Position numbers and translations under genes: made by a program
Source of the DNA: Henriciella mobilis
GTDB taxonomy: Bacteria; Pseudomonadota; Alphaproteobacteria; Caulobacterales; Hyphomonadaceae
NCBI RefSeq assembly: GCF_003576315.1
Contig: NZ_QWFZ01000003.1
Location: 434,001-498,000 of the forward strand
Direction: 5' to 3'
DNA: 64,000 nucleotides
The notes under the pieces: model-generated
The model's database searches: none
What the model was told of the DNA's origin: nothing
Seen by the model: the letters and a program-made list of their open reading frames with translations, nothing else
Shown here: positions 25,991 through 38,097 of the stretch, piece by piece
Position numbering within the stretch: the first letter of the stretch is position 1
Layout of the letters: each line of letters starts with the position of its first letter

Positions 25991-26952
25991 TGAATCGGTT
26001 CGTCCTCGGCACTTTCAGATGGGGCCGGGTCTTCGCTGCTGGCGTCCGGCTCGTCCAGCAGCTCGGTTGGGTCCGGCTCTTCCAGGTAGGACAGGTCCGG
26101 CGGGCCGCCATCACGCTGCTGGATCGATGCGTCCGCGCGCAGCTGGCGCAGGATCTTGCTGATCTCCGTGAAGGTCAGATAGGTCACGATTTCCGGGCGC
26201 ATCTCGTCCTTCGTCTTGGGCGGACGCGTGCGCCGCTCTTCGACCTTCAGGATATGCCAGCCCTGTTCGGACTCGAACGGCTCGGAAATCTCGCCGACGG
26301 GCGTGTCGGCGATCACCGATGGAAACGGATCGATCATCTCGTTCGGGGCGACCCAACCAAAAGAGCCGCCATCGAGGCGCGTGCGGGTGTCCTTGGAGTT
26401 TTCGAAGGCGAGCGTCGTGAAATCGGCGCCGCCACGGGCCTTGCGCAGGACCTCTTCGGCCACTTCCTGCGTCTCGACGAGGATATGGCGGATGCGCACC
26501 TCGTCATCGAGCTGCTGCAGCTTGACCTGCTCGTCATACATCTTGTCGATGGCCGCCTCAGTGACTTCGGTCGAAACGAGGTTCTCCATCAGGAAATTGC
26601 CCAGCAGGCGCTCGCGGGCCGTCTCCAGCCGGCGCTGGGCCTGGGGGGACCGGTCGAGACCGCGGCGCACCGCTTCCTGGGCCAGCAGGCGCTGGTCGAT
26701 CAGTTGCTCAAGCACGGTCTGGTATTCGGTATGGTCAGGGCCGAAGGACTCGCCGGCTTCGATGCGCCCCTGGGCGACGGCTTCAAGCTCAACGTCCGAG
26801 ATATAGATCGGCTCTCCGTTCACGACAGCTGCTGTTGAGGCGTCGAAACCGACCTGCCTGTCGCGGACTGGCGTGCCGACAGGATCGCATCCGGTCAGAG
26901 CCAGCATGCCGCTGAGCGCGGCGCCCAGAATGAAGTAACGGGAGGATTTCAT
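25987..26952 (-). CDS. Parvulin-type peptidyl-prolyl isomerase, lipoprotein
   Basis: A 321-aa exported foldase. The start at 26952 gives a lipobox (GMLALTGC). A SurA/PrsA-like N-terminal helical region (residues 40-150) precedes a parvulin domain ('RIRHILVETQE', 'GGSFGWVAPNEMI', 'SEQGWHILKVEER'). The last 50 residues are acidic and proline-rich. Divergent from secA, it would help fold secreted proteins, which fits the neighbourhood. An upstream in-frame start adds 14 residues and would break the signal. Confidence 0.9.
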   Translation of the reverse strand: MKSSRYFILGAALSGMLALTGCDPVGTPVRDRQVGFDASTAAVVNGEPIYISDVELEAVAQGRIEAGESFGPDHTEYQTVLEQLIDQRLLAQEAVRRGLDRSPQAQRRLETARERLLGNFLMENLVSTEVTEAAIDKMYDEQVKLQQLDDEVRIRHILVETQEVAEEVLRKARGGADFTTLAFENSKDTRTRLDGGSFGWVAPNEMIDPFPSVIADTPVGEISEPFESEQGWHILKVEERRTRPPKTKDEMRPEIVTYLTFTEISKILRQLRADASIQQRDGGPPDLSYLEEPDPTELLDEPDASSEDPAPSESAEDEPIQ

Positions 26953-27143
26953 GCAAATTCCCAATGTTGATGCTGCAGCCGCCTGCATTGACACCCCCTG
27001 AGCGGCTTCTTAAGTCTCCGGCGGCGACTGGTCGAGAGGTTAGTTTGCCCGGCGCGCACGCGAAGCTAGTGTGCACCTTCTGTCAATCACTTGAAGGCAG
27101 GAGGGCCTAACCAAGTCAACAGCGCAGTTTGGTACCCGGTTCA

Positions 27144-29914
<2,771 letters not shown>

Positions 29915-29918
<4 letters not shown>

Positions 29919-30841
29919 GCTGGCGGTACGGCTGTCGCAGCCGGGCGCGTTGGCATGAAGTCCAGGTCTGGCGTCTCCCCCAGCGCATAAGCGACGTGCT
30001 CCTGCAGGAGTTCCGTCACGATGGTGGCATCACCGGATAGACGCTCGGGCGGGATGATGGGGCCGAACGCCATGTCGAATTCGGCACGTTTCTTGTTCAG
30101 CAATTCATGGAAGAGCGTAATATCGCGCAGCTCGCCATTGATCTGGCTGAGCTTGTAGAACAGCCAGGAATTGGCCGCCTCGATATGCAGCGGCAGAATC
30201 GGCGCCTTCTGCTTGCGCGCCAGGCTCACCACGGTCGGGAACCATTCCTGCTCGGTCAGTTCACCATCAATCTTCTTGGCGAGCTTGCCCGAAGGAAAGA
30301 TGACGATGCATTTTTCCTGTTCGAAGGCTTCGGCCGCCATGCGCAGCGTCTCGCGCGTCTTGGCCGGTGTGCGCTTGCTCGCAACCCATTCGATCGGGAT
30401 CATGACGTCGGTGAAAGCCGGATTGACGCGCAGCGCATCGGCATTGGCGAAGAACACGACGTCCTCGCGCTTGCGCACAATCGCATCCCAGACAGCGACC
30501 CCGTCGGCCAGGCCCGTGGGGTGATTCGCGGCGATGACGACGCGGCCTTTTTCCGGGAGCCGGTCGAGATGGCGCAGATCGAGGCTGACATTCAGCTGCT
30601 GCGACAGATATTCAAACGATTGGCGCCCGGACAGCGTCATCAACGTATCGGCCATGCGCCGCGCTTTTCGGTAGCCGAGCGCCGAATACAGGACCGGCCG
30701 CACGATGGGCCAGCTCCAGTGGCCGGCAAAGCTCGGGCAGCGCTCCTCGATCAGCGTATCGACAATATGCTGATCAGGCTCGTCCAGGTCTTTCAGGAAA
30801 GCCGACGCGGTGGAATTTTTTTTGAGAATTTCTTCCGTCAT
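29915..30841 (-). CDS. Lysophospholipid acyltransferase-family protein
   Basis: A 308-aa protein of the PlsC/LPLAT fold. The HX4D motif is seen in '[11 protein letters not shown]' and the second block in '[10 protein letters not shown]'. It probably transfers an acyl group in membrane-lipid synthesis, but the acceptor is unknown; the ornithine-lipid and glycerolipid branches look alike here. No long transmembrane helix. Its TAG shares the bases CTAG with the secA stop. Confidence 0.85.
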
Positions 30842-31068
30842 CTCACGTGCTCAGCGGGCTGCAAAACCACGCCACATCTCCCTCAAACCCTTACTCTAAC
30901 ACAGTTTCCGGGCCCTGCACCGCCCCTCTAGCGGTCATGCAAGACTTTGAATTGTAAACATTTCAGCAAGTTTCGCTTTACCAACCCGTAATGCGTAGCT
31001 GCCAGTCTGTTCACAACTGAGGGGGAGCGCTGATGGTGCTCCGGAGTTGCTTGAACAGGGTAGAGTCA

Positions 31069-31506
31069 ATGAAAGTTCTTTGGATTGAAGATCAGGAGCC
31101 GGTCCGGGACATGCTGAACATCGCGGCTGACAAGGCTGCGCGGGCGCGTGTCCAGATCGACCTGGTCCTGGCTCACACCCTGATGGAGGCCGAGCGCCGC
31201 CTGAGGCTTGAGCGATTCGATCTGGTGATCACCGAATTGACGCTGCCGGACAGCTATGATGGCGACATGACCATTGCGCGTATCGCGAATATGGGCGGTC
31301 ACCGGATCGCTGTCTCCACAGCCAACCCCGACCGCGACAAGATTGTCGAGACGGCTGTGCGCTGCGGCTGCAATATCGCCCCGCAACCGGTCTTCAAGGC
31401 GGGTCTGCCCTATAACCGGTTCATCCAGCGGCCGGAAGCGATGCTCGATTTCATGTTCGACCTGATGGAGAATGCAGGCGCGCAATCCTCGCGCACGGCC
31501 GCCTGA
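31069..31506 (+). CDS. Receiver-domain-like protein lacking the phosphoacceptor Asp (pseudo-receiver)
   Basis: A 145-aa single-domain CheY-like protein. The acidic pocket is kept (VLWIEDQEP) and Ser83/Thr84 follow the fourth strand. The phosphoacceptor position, however, is Glu56 (VITELTLPD in place of D-x-x-L-P), and the lysine before the last proline is Gln106 (APQPVF). It therefore probably cannot be phosphorylated in the usual way; Glu may mimic the phosphorylated state. The start at 31069 is chosen over 31033. No partner kinase is adjacent. Confidence 0.75.
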   Translation: MKVLWIEDQEPVRDMLNIAADKAARARVQIDLVLAHTLMEAERRLRLERFDLVITELTLPDSYDGDMTIARIANMGGHRIAVSTANPDRDKIVETAVRCGCNIAPQPVFKAGLPYNRFIQRPEAMLDFMFDLMENAGAQSSRTAA

Positions 31507-31565
31507 GACAGCGCACCACACAAAAACTCCATGCGTTTCAGGACTGCTTGAGCTAGGCAGAAGAC

Positions 31566-32186
31566 ATGGAGTCCTTATCGCTATTTCCGGCAACGCTGAC
31601 GCTTATCGCGGCGAATGTGCTGGCCAGCCTCTATGCGTGGCTGAACCCGGCTTTCCTGATGGCGAATGTGTTCGATATTGCGGCGATCCGTGAGAAGCGC
31701 GAATGGCACAGGCTCGTGACGTCCGGCTTCCTGCACCTGAACACCTTCCACCTCTTCATCAACATGTTCGTGCTGTTCCAGTTCGGCGCTGTTGTTGAAA
31801 CCACGATCGGGACGGCGGGCTTCCTCATCGTCTACGCCGCCTCGCTGCTGGGCGGGAATCTCTGGGCGCTGCTGGAGAATTTCCGGACGCCCACCTATCG
31901 GGCCCTCGGCGCCTCGGGCGCGGTATCAGGTGTCGTTTTCTCTTTCTGCCTGTTTGCGCCGCTGACCCTGCTCTGGATCTTTTTCATCCTGCCGCTTCCG
32001 GCATTCGTCTTCGCCGTCTTGTTCATCGTGATCAGCACCATACTGGCGCAGCGCGAGAACCGCATGTTCGGGCATGAAGCGCATATTGGCGGCGCGCTGG
32101 CCGGCGTCCTCGCAACCATCGCCGTCGAGCCGGCATCGCTGTCCTATTTCGCCAGCCAGGTCTCGTCTTTCTTTGGAGGAGGCTGA
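31566..32186 (+). CDS. Rhomboid-family intramembrane serine protease
   Basis: A 206-aa membrane protein of six predicted helices. The catalytic Ser lies in GASGAVSG and the partner His in 'GHEAHIGGALAG'; the loop 1 segment 'REWHRLVTSGFLHLNTFHLFINM' shows the conserved WR/H and N residues. It cleaves substrates within the membrane; the substrate is unknown. The zapE gene follows after three bases, suggesting an operon. Confidence 0.93.
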   Translation: MESLSLFPATLTLIAANVLASLYAWLNPAFLMANVFDIAAIREKREWHRLVTSGFLHLNTFHLFINMFVLFQFGAVVETTIGTAGFLIVYAASLLGGNLWALLENFRTPTYRALGASGAVSGVVFSFCLFAPLTLLWIFFILPLPAFVFAVLFIVISTILAQRENRMFGHEAHIGGALAGVLATIAVEPASLSYFASQVSSFFGGG

Positions 32187-32189
32187 GCC

Positions 32190-33335
32190 ATGAGTGTTGA
32201 AGACGCCTATCGCCAGCGCGCGAAGGCCGGCCAGCTCAGCGAAGACCCGGCCCAGCTCGCCGCTGCCCGCCAGCTGGACGGCGTGCTCGACCGCATCCGC
32301 AATGCGCCATCCGGCGGCCTTTTCCGCAAGCCTCCGCACATTCGCGGCCTGTACCTCTGGGGCGGTGTCGGCCGCGGAAAATCAATGCTGATGGACCTGT
32401 TCCATGAACTGGCCCCCGTTGCATCCAAGCGCGTCCACTTCCACGAATTCATGGGCCGGGTGCATGACGAGATGAACGCCTGGCGCGAAATGGACGAGGG
32501 CGAGCGCCGCCGAGCCGCTCACCGGGTGAAAGGTGCCGGCAGCGACCCGATCCCGCCAGTGGCGAAATTGATCGCGTCCGAGGCGAAACTGCTCTGCTTC
32601 GACGAGTTCCAGGTCACCCAGATTGCCGATGCCATGATCCTCGGGCGCCTGTTCGAGCACCTGTTCGAGGATCGCGTCACCGTCGTCGCGACCTCGAACC
32701 GCCATCCGGACGATCTCTACAAGGATGGGCTCAACCGCCAGCTCTTCCTGCCCTTCATCGAGATGATCAAGGCACAGTGCGAAGTCTTCGAGCTGTCGTC
32801 GGAACGCGACTACCGGCTTGAACGCCTCACCGAGGCGCCTGTCTGGCACGTCCTGACGGGTGACGATGGCGAAGCCCGGCTCGATGAGGCCTTTGACCGG
32901 CTGACGCTGGGCGCGCATCCAAACCAGTGCTTCCTGCATGTGAAGGGGCGCAAGATCCTGGTGCCCAAGGAAGCGGCCGGCGTCGCGCGCTTCACCTTCT
33001 CAGAGCTGTGCGAGAAGCCACTCGGCGCGCGTGACTATCTCGCCGTCGCGGCCAATTTCCACACCGTCCTGCTCGGCGGCGTGCCCACGCTGTCACCGGA
33101 CAAGCGCAATGAGGCCGCCCGCTTCGTCGCCCTGATCGATGCGCTTTATGAGGCCCGCGTCAAACTTGTTGCCACGGCAGCGGCAGAGCCCGACGATCTC
33201 TACCCATCCGGCGATGGCAGTTTCGAATTCCAGCGCACGGCCAGCCGCCTGCATGAAATGCGTTCGGAGGAATATCTGGCGCTCGAACATCGCGTGCCCC
33301 CGCGTGCGGAGGACCTGGAGCGAGACGCCAAATAA
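32190..33335 (+). CDS. zapE: Cell division protein ZapE (AFG1-like ATPase)
   Basis: A 381-aa AAA-type ATPase. Walker A is GGVGRGKS and Walker B LLCFDEFQ, followed by 'ATSNRHPDDLY', all typical of ZapE/AFG1. In E. coli ZapE acts on the Z ring; the mitochondrial homologue handles membrane proteins. The C-terminus carries about 20 extra charged residues. In many alphaproteobacteria zapE lies next to mdh; here it follows a rhomboid gene. Confidence 0.94.
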   Translation: MSVEDAYRQRAKAGQLSEDPAQLAAARQLDGVLDRIRNAPSGGLFRKPPHIRGLYLWGGVGRGKSMLMDLFHELAPVASKRVHFHEFMGRVHDEMNAWREMDEGERRRAAHRVKGAGSDPIPPVAKLIASEAKLLCFDEFQVTQIADAMILGRLFEHLFEDRVTVVATSNRHPDDLYKDGLNRQLFLPFIEMIKAQCEVFELSSERDYRLERLTEAPVWHVLTGDDGEARLDEAFDRLTLGAHPNQCFLHVKGRKILVPKEAAGVARFTFSELCEKPLGARDYLAVAANFHTVLLGGVPTLSPDKRNEAARFVALIDALYEARVKLVATAAAEPDDLYPSGDGSFEFQRTASRLHEMRSEEYLALEHRVPPRAEDLERDAK

Positions 33336-33362
33336 AAACCCCCGCCGGCGGGCAGGGGTTTT
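33335..33362. terminator. Bidirectional intrinsic terminator between zapE and rpmE
   Basis: AAAACCCC and GGGGTTTT enclose a GC-rich centre that can pair further. The A- and T-tracts serve transcripts from both sides. It begins at the zapE stop codon and lies about 30 bases after the rpmE stop. Confidence 0.88.
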
Positions 33363-33393
33363 CAGAAACACAGTGTGTTCGGAACGCGCGCGA

Positions 33394-33612
33394 CTAGACG
33401 CCGAAGCCCTTGAACTTGTCCTTGAAGCGCGACACGCGGCCACCGCGGTCGATGTTCTGCTGGCCGCCGGTCCAGGCCGGGTGGACCTTCGGGTCGATGT
33501 CCAGCACGAGGCGGTCACCTTCCTTGCCGTAGGTCGAACGGGTCTGGTACTCGGTTCCATCAGTCATGACGACAGTGATGAAGTGATAGTCGGGATGGCC
33601 TTCGGCTTTCAT
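33394..33612 (-). CDS. rpmE: 50S ribosomal protein L31
   Basis: A 72-aa ribosomal protein. '[15 protein letters not shown]' and '[15 protein letters not shown]' followed by '[10 protein letters not shown]' are typical of bL31. The zinc-binding cysteines of the C+ type are missing, so it is the C- (zinc-free) variant. Monocistronic, with a shared terminator downstream and the ABC exporter gene divergent. Confidence 0.97.
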   Translation of the reverse strand: MKAEGHPDYHFITVVMTDGTEYQTRSTYGKEGDRLVLDIDPKVHPAWTGGQQNIDRGGRVSRFKDKFKGFGV

Positions 33613-33745
33613 CGTCTCTAGTCCTTCGCGTCAGCGGCCAATCGCGTTACCTGCGCGCATTGGCCTCTGTGAAATTCGGAAAGCGGCGTCATAAGGGAAA
33701 GTCGCCACGCCTGCAAGGGGCTGACGGCAAGCAAGGTGTAATGGA

Positions 33746-35584
33746 ATGAGCGAGACGAGCGACAGCGTAACCGAAGACCGCCGGGAAACGGCGTCCGATG
33801 ACGCGATCAAGAACCGCCCGAAGGCCCGCAGCATCAAGCCGCTGGCCCTGCTCTGGCCATATGTAAAGCGCCATATCGGACTGGTCCTCATTGCCCTGGT
33901 CTTCCTTGTCGTGGCGACCATGGCATCGCTCGCCATCCCCTTCCTGTTCGGTGAAGCTGTCGATGCAGGCCGGGGCGGCGCAAGCGGCGCAGAACTGCTG
34001 GCGACGATCGACCGCTATTTTCTCTATGTCCTCGCCGCGGCGGTAGCGATGGGCGTGCTGAGCGCGCTGCGCTTCTACTTCGTTTCCCGTTTCGGCGAAC
34101 GGGTTGCCGCCGACCTGCGGACCGATCTCTATGCCAAGCTGCTCAGCCTGTCGCCGCGCTTTCATTCATCGATCCGCTCCGGCGAGGCGGTCTCGCGGCT
34201 GACAGCGGACGTCTCCCTGATCGAGACCTTCCTTGGCTCATCGGCCTCGCTGGCCTCGCGCACGCTGCTGTCGACGACCGGTGCCATCATCATGATGCTG
34301 GTCACGAACTGGCAGCTCGGTGGCACGCTGCTCCTGATGATCCCGCTGGCCATGCTGCCTGTCCTCGTGATCGGGCGCATCATCCGGGGCGCCTCGAGCA
34401 AGGCGCAATCGCGGCTGGCCGAAGCCGGGGCCGATGCGAGCGAAGCGCTGGATGCGATCGAACTGGTTCAGGCCTATGGGCAGGAAGAACGCCGGCGCCT
34501 GTCCTTCACGGCCGCCGCAGAAGCCGTCTTCAAGGCCGGGCTGAAGCGCATCACCGCGCGCGCCTTCATGATCCTGGCGGTCTCGATCATGCTGCTGGGC
34601 GGTATGGTGGGCATCCTCTGGCTCGGCGCCCGCGCTGTGGCGAATGAGACCATGACACCGGGTGAGCTGACGCAGATGATCCTCTACGCCTTCTATGCCG
34701 GCTCGGGTTTCGGCATGCTGGCCGAGGTCTGGGGCGAGGTGATGCGCGCAGCCGGCGCCTCGGACAGGGCAAGCGAAATCCTGAAGGAAACGCCCGACAT
34801 CCGCGCGCCGGAACAGTCTGCCCCGCTCGCCAGCCCGTCCACAGGCCATCTCGTCTTCGACAAGGTCGGCTTTGCCTATGACACGGGCGACCTGCCGGCG
34901 CTGAAAGACTTCTCGCTGGACATTGAGCCCGGTGAATTCGTGGCGCTGGTCGGCCCGTCGGGCGCTGGCAAGTCGACGGTCTTCCGGCTGGCCCTGCGCC
35001 TGTTCGACCCGCAGTCGGGGCGTATCCTTGTCGATGGCGTCGCCGCTGCCAGCATCGACCCCGCCCTCTGGCGGAGCCTCTTTGCCTACGCCCCACAGGA
35101 ATCGGCCCTCTTCACCGGTACGGCGCGTGAGAACATCGCCTTCGGGTCGGTCGGCCCGGTCAGCGACGAAAAGCTGGTCAAGGCTGCGAAGATGGCTGAG
35201 GCGTGGAGCTTCCTGGAGGAGAAAGGCGGCCTCGACGCACATATCGGCCAGAAAGGGCGCTCCTTGTCGGGCGGCCAGCGCCAGCGCATCGCGCTTGCCC
35301 GCGCGCTGGTCCGCGAAGCGCCGATCCTGCTGCTGGATGAGGCCACCTCCGCCCTCGACAGCGAAAGCGAACGGCTGGTGCAGAAGGCCATCTCCACGGC
35401 AGCCGAAGGGCGCACGACGCTCGTCATCGCGCACCGCCTGTCGACTATCCGCCGGGCCGACCGGATCGTTGTCATGGACAAAGGCGCGATCGTCGAGCAG
35501 GGCACGCACGATGCGCTCGTCGCACAAGGCGGGCTCTATGCGCGGCTGGCCGAGATGCAGTTCGCCGCTCAGGCGGCGGAGTAG
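33746..35584 (+). CDS. ABC exporter, fused permease and ATPase (MsbA/ABCB type)
   Basis: A 612-aa half-transporter. Residues 40-340 form a six-helix permease domain and residues 370-600 the ATPase: Walker A GPSGAGKST, signature LSGGQRQR, Walker B ILLLDEAT and the H-loop 'VIAHRLSTI'. Family members export lipids, peptides or drugs; the alphaproteobacterial ones near rpmE are often annotated as lipid or multidrug exporters. The N-terminal 30 residues are polar. It would act as a homodimer, since no second half is nearby. Confidence 0.93.
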   Translation: MSETSDSVTEDRRETASDDAIKNRPKARSIKPLALLWPYVKRHIGLVLIALVFLVVATMASLAIPFLFGEAVDAGRGGASGAELLATIDRYFLYVLAAAVAMGVLSALRFYFVSRFGERVAADLRTDLYAKLLSLSPRFHSSIRSGEAVSRLTADVSLIETFLGSSASLASRTLLSTTGAIIMMLVTNWQLGGTLLLMIPLAMLPVLVIGRIIRGASSKAQSRLAEAGADASEALDAIELVQAYGQEERRRLSFTAAAEAVFKAGLKRITARAFMILAVSIMLLGGMVGILWLGARAVANETMTPGELTQMILYAFYAGSGFGMLAEVWGEVMRAAGASDRASEILKETPDIRAPEQSAPLASPSTGHLVFDKVGFAYDTGDLPALKDFSLDIEPGEFVALVGPSGAGKSTVFRLALRLFDPQSGRILVDGVAAASIDPALWRSLFAYAPQESALFTGTARENIAFGSVGPVSDEKLVKAAKMAEAWSFLEEKGGLDAHIGQKGRSLSGGQRQRIALARALVREAPILLLDEATSALDSESERLVQKAISTAAEGRTTLVIAHRLSTIRRADRIVVMDKGAIVEQGTHDALVAQGGLYARLAEMQFAAQAAE

Positions 35585-35587
35585 GCC

Positions 35588-36400
35588 TTAGTCCTCGCCG
35601 AAAGCCTTGGCCTTGCGCAGGCGCTCTTTCAGCTTCGGCAGCAGGGCTTCGTTCGCGGCGATAATGTTGCCCGTCGTCTGGACGTCGCCGCCATCGATTT
35701 CCTCGACCTGGCCATAGGCCTCGCGCACCAGCACGATGCCGGCAGCGATATCCCACGGCTTCAGGCCGCGCTCCCAGAAGCCGTCAAACCGTCCGGCCGC
35801 GACATAGGCAAGATCCAGCGCCGCAGACCCATAACGGCGAATGCCAGCCGTCACGGGCGTGACAGACGCGATTTCCTGGGAAAACGTGCGGTGGGCATGC
35901 TCGCCCTTGCCGACCCAGGGCGTCCCGGTCGCAAAGACGCCCTCCTCAAGGCGCTTGCGGCCCGCGACGATCAGCTTGCGCTGGTCGAGCCAGGCGCCGC
36001 GGCCCGTCTCGGCCCAGAAGATCTCATTCTTGGCGACATCATAGACGACACCGCAGAACAGCTTGCCCTCGCGTTCTAGCGCGATGGAGACCGCATAGTG
36101 CGGCTGGCCGTGCAGGAAGTTCAGCGTACCATCGAGCGGATCGACGATGAAGCGGTTCGACTTGTCCGTACCCTCGACCACGCCGCGCTCTTCCATGACG
36201 AAGCCATAGCCGGGGCGCGCCTTGGAGAGGCTGTCATAGATGATGTCCTCGGCGCGATGGTCCGCGTTCGAGACAAAGTCCGCCGGGCCTTTCTTGGAGA
36301 TCTGCAAATTCTCCACCTCGCCAAAGTCGCGCGCAAGCGAGCGACCGGCCAGGCGGGCAGCATTGATCATCACGGTTCCGACGGGTGAGGGTTTGGACAT
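35588..36400 (-). CDS. suhB: Inositol monophosphatase-family protein
   Basis: A 270-aa magnesium-dependent phosphatase. The metal motif is seen in 'FIVDPLDGTLNFLHG' and 'GLKPWDIAAG', with the EE pair in 'FVMEERGVV'. It may hydrolyse inositol-1-phosphate or other sugar phosphates; SuhB also has an RNA-linked role in some bacteria. It starts eight bases after the efp stop, so the two genes form an operon. Its stop is three bases from the convergent ABC gene. Confidence 0.93.
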   Translation of the reverse strand: MSKPSPVGTVMINAARLAGRSLARDFGEVENLQISKKGPADFVSNADHRAEDIIYDSLSKARPGYGFVMEERGVVEGTDKSNRFIVDPLDGTLNFLHGQPHYAVSIALEREGKLFCGVVYDVAKNEIFWAETGRGAWLDQRKLIVAGRKRLEEGVFATGTPWVGKGEHAHRTFSQEIASVTPVTAGIRRYGSAALDLAYVAAGRFDGFWERGLKPWDIAAGIVLVREAYGQVEEIDGGDVQTTGNIIAANEALLPKLKERLRKAKAFGED

Positions 36401-36408
36401 GTCAGACC

Positions 36409-36975
36409 TTAGTCAGCGCGTTTGAGATAGGTCGTGTCGGAGGTCTGCACGACGATGCGCTCGCCCACGCCCACGAATGGCGGGACCATCACACGGATGC
36501 CGTTCTCGCAGACCGCCGGCTTGAAGCTGTTGGCCGCTGTCTGGCCCTTCACGACCGGCTCGGTTTCCTCGATGGTCAGGATCACCTGGTCGGGCAGGGA
36601 AATGCCGATCGGCTTTTCCTCGTAGAATTCGATGACCACAGTCATGCCATCCTGCAGGAAGTCGCCCTGGTCGCCGATGAAATCCTTCTGGATCTCGATC
36701 TGCTCGAAGGTCTCCTGGTCCATGAAGGCATAAGCCTCACCGGCATCGAACAGGAACTGGTAGTCGCGCTGCTCGAGGCGGACCTTCTCCACGGTCTCGG
36801 AGGAACGAAACCGCTCATTGAGCTTCGATCCGTTGATCAGATTGCGCAGCTCGACCTGATTGAATGCGCCGCCCTTGCCGGGCTTCACGGAGTTCGTTTT
36901 CACGGCGCGCCAGACGCTGCCCTGATGCTCGATCACGTTCCCCGGCTTGATTTCATTGCCATTGATCTTGGCCAT
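36409..36975 (-). CDS. efp: Translation elongation factor P
   Basis: A 188-aa factor that relieves ribosome stalling at polyproline. Three-domain length is normal. The tip of the loop is KPGKGGAF, with Lys34 at the position that EpmA modifies in E. coli. Start [12 protein letters not shown] at 36975; a frame to 37065 adds 30 implausible residues. The gene for the modifying enzyme is not in the window. Confidence 0.97.
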   Translation of the reverse strand: MAKINGNEIKPGNVIEHQGSVWRAVKTNSVKPGKGGAFNQVELRNLINGSKLNERFRSSETVEKVRLEQRDYQFLFDAGEAYAFMDQETFEQIEIQKDFIGDQGDFLQDGMTVVIEFYEEKPIGISLPDQVILTIEETEPVVKGQTAANSFKPAVCENGIRVMVPPFVGVGERIVVQTSDTTYLKRAD

Positions 36976-37126
36976 CTTCGTAGAGACTCCTGCTGGTCCT
37001 AGTGGGCGCGAGGTAGCCGCGTGGCCCGCACTGGTCAAGAAGCGGTTGGCTGCTTGTATGGACACTCACTGAATTTTCAGCTTTCTTCTGAATGACTTGC
37101 AGCAGGCCAGCGCAACGGGGAAACAC

Positions 37127-37393
37127 ATGGATATGCTGTCGAATTTCCTGAGCTTCGAGAAACCAATGGGCGAGGTGCTGACCAAGTTCCTCTTCTATGT
37201 CGGGATCATATTCATCGTGCTCTGGGGCCTGCGCACCGAGTGGCACTGGATCATGTATTTCGACAATGACTGGGACCGCGCGCTCTGGGGCGTCATCTGG
37301 ACACCGATTGCCACCATCCTGCGTCTGCTGGCCCTGCGGGTCGGTGCAGAGCTCGCCCTGTCGGTCCTGCGGCTCGACAAGACGAAGGCCTAG
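37127..37393 (+). CDS. Small membrane protein, DUF4282-like
   Basis: An 88-aa protein with two predicted transmembrane helices ('FLFYVGIIFIVLWGL' and 'IATILRLLALRVGAELAL'). The order of an N-terminal 'FLSFEKPMG', helix, and C-terminal helix with R-x-x-x-E resembles the DUF4282 family. Function unknown. The ATG at 37127 has GGGGA upstream. Its stop is shared with thiE through CTAG. Confidence 0.65.
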   Translation: MDMLSNFLSFEKPMGEVLTKFLFYVGIIFIVLWGLRTEWHWIMYFDNDWDRALWGVIWTPIATILRLLALRVGAELALSVLRLDKTKA

Positions 37394-38055
37394 AACGCGG
37401 CTTCGGCCTCATCCAGCGCGGCATTGAAAGCGGCCACGGCGGCGGCCGGACCATCGGCGTGCGACCAGACGGCTGCGCTCACCGCCACGAAATCAGCCCC
37501 CGCCAGCGATATCTCTTTTGCGGTGTCCGGCGTGATCCCGCCGATGGCGACGCACGGAATTTCCATCACGGCCTGCCACCAGGAGAGCAGCTCCGGCTCG
37601 GCGGGCACGGTGTCGGCCTTGGTCTGGCTTGGGAAGAACGCCCCGAAGGCAACATAGTCGGCGCCCTGCTCACCAGCTTCCATCGCCACATGACGTGAGT
37701 TCTTCGCCGTCGCTCCGATGATCGGAGCCTTGCCGAGGCGCTTGCGTGCATCCTTCACCCGCATGTCGAGATGGCCGAGGTGAACACCGTCCGCCTCGAT
37801 TTCGGCGCAGACACCGACGCTGTCATTGATGATGAGCGCGATGTCGCGGTCCCGGCAAAGCGGCAGCAGCGCCTCAGCCACGGCCTTCGTCTTCGCCTCG
37901 TCCACCTGCCCGTCCGGCTTGATGCGCACCTGCAAGCAGGCCACGTCGCCGCCTTCCAGCGCGGCCTCGAACAGGCGCACGAACCCCGCCACATCCTCGA
38001 TGTCCGGCGGGGTGATCAGGTAAAGGCGCGTGCGCTGGCGTTTCGGCTCTGTCAT
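37390..38055 (-). CDS. thiE: Thiamine phosphate synthase
   Basis: A 221-aa TIM-barrel enzyme joining HMP-PP and thiazole phosphate to thiamine phosphate. Visible elements are 'CLQVRIK' (the usual QLR site), 'IINDSVGVCAEIEADGVHLG', 'GATAKNS' and 'ADYVAFGAFFPSQTK'. It has Val-Arg at the QVR site, a normal variant. No other thi gene or TPP riboswitch is adjacent. The assignment could be a ThiE-like TenI protein, but the substrate residues favour ThiE. Confidence 0.88.
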   Translation of the reverse strand: MTEPKRQRTRLYLITPPDIEDVAGFVRLFEAALEGGDVACLQVRIKPDGQVDEAKTKAVAEALLPLCRDRDIALIINDSVGVCAEIEADGVHLGHLDMRVKDARKRLGKAPIIGATAKNSRHVAMEAGEQGADYVAFGAFFPSQTKADTVPAEPELLSWWQAVMEIPCVAIGGITPDTAKEISLAGADFVAVSAAVWSHADGPAAAVAAFNAALDEAEAAF

Positions 38056-38097
38056 GGCGCCCTGACTAGACCGCCGGGCGCGAAGAGGAAAGCCCGC

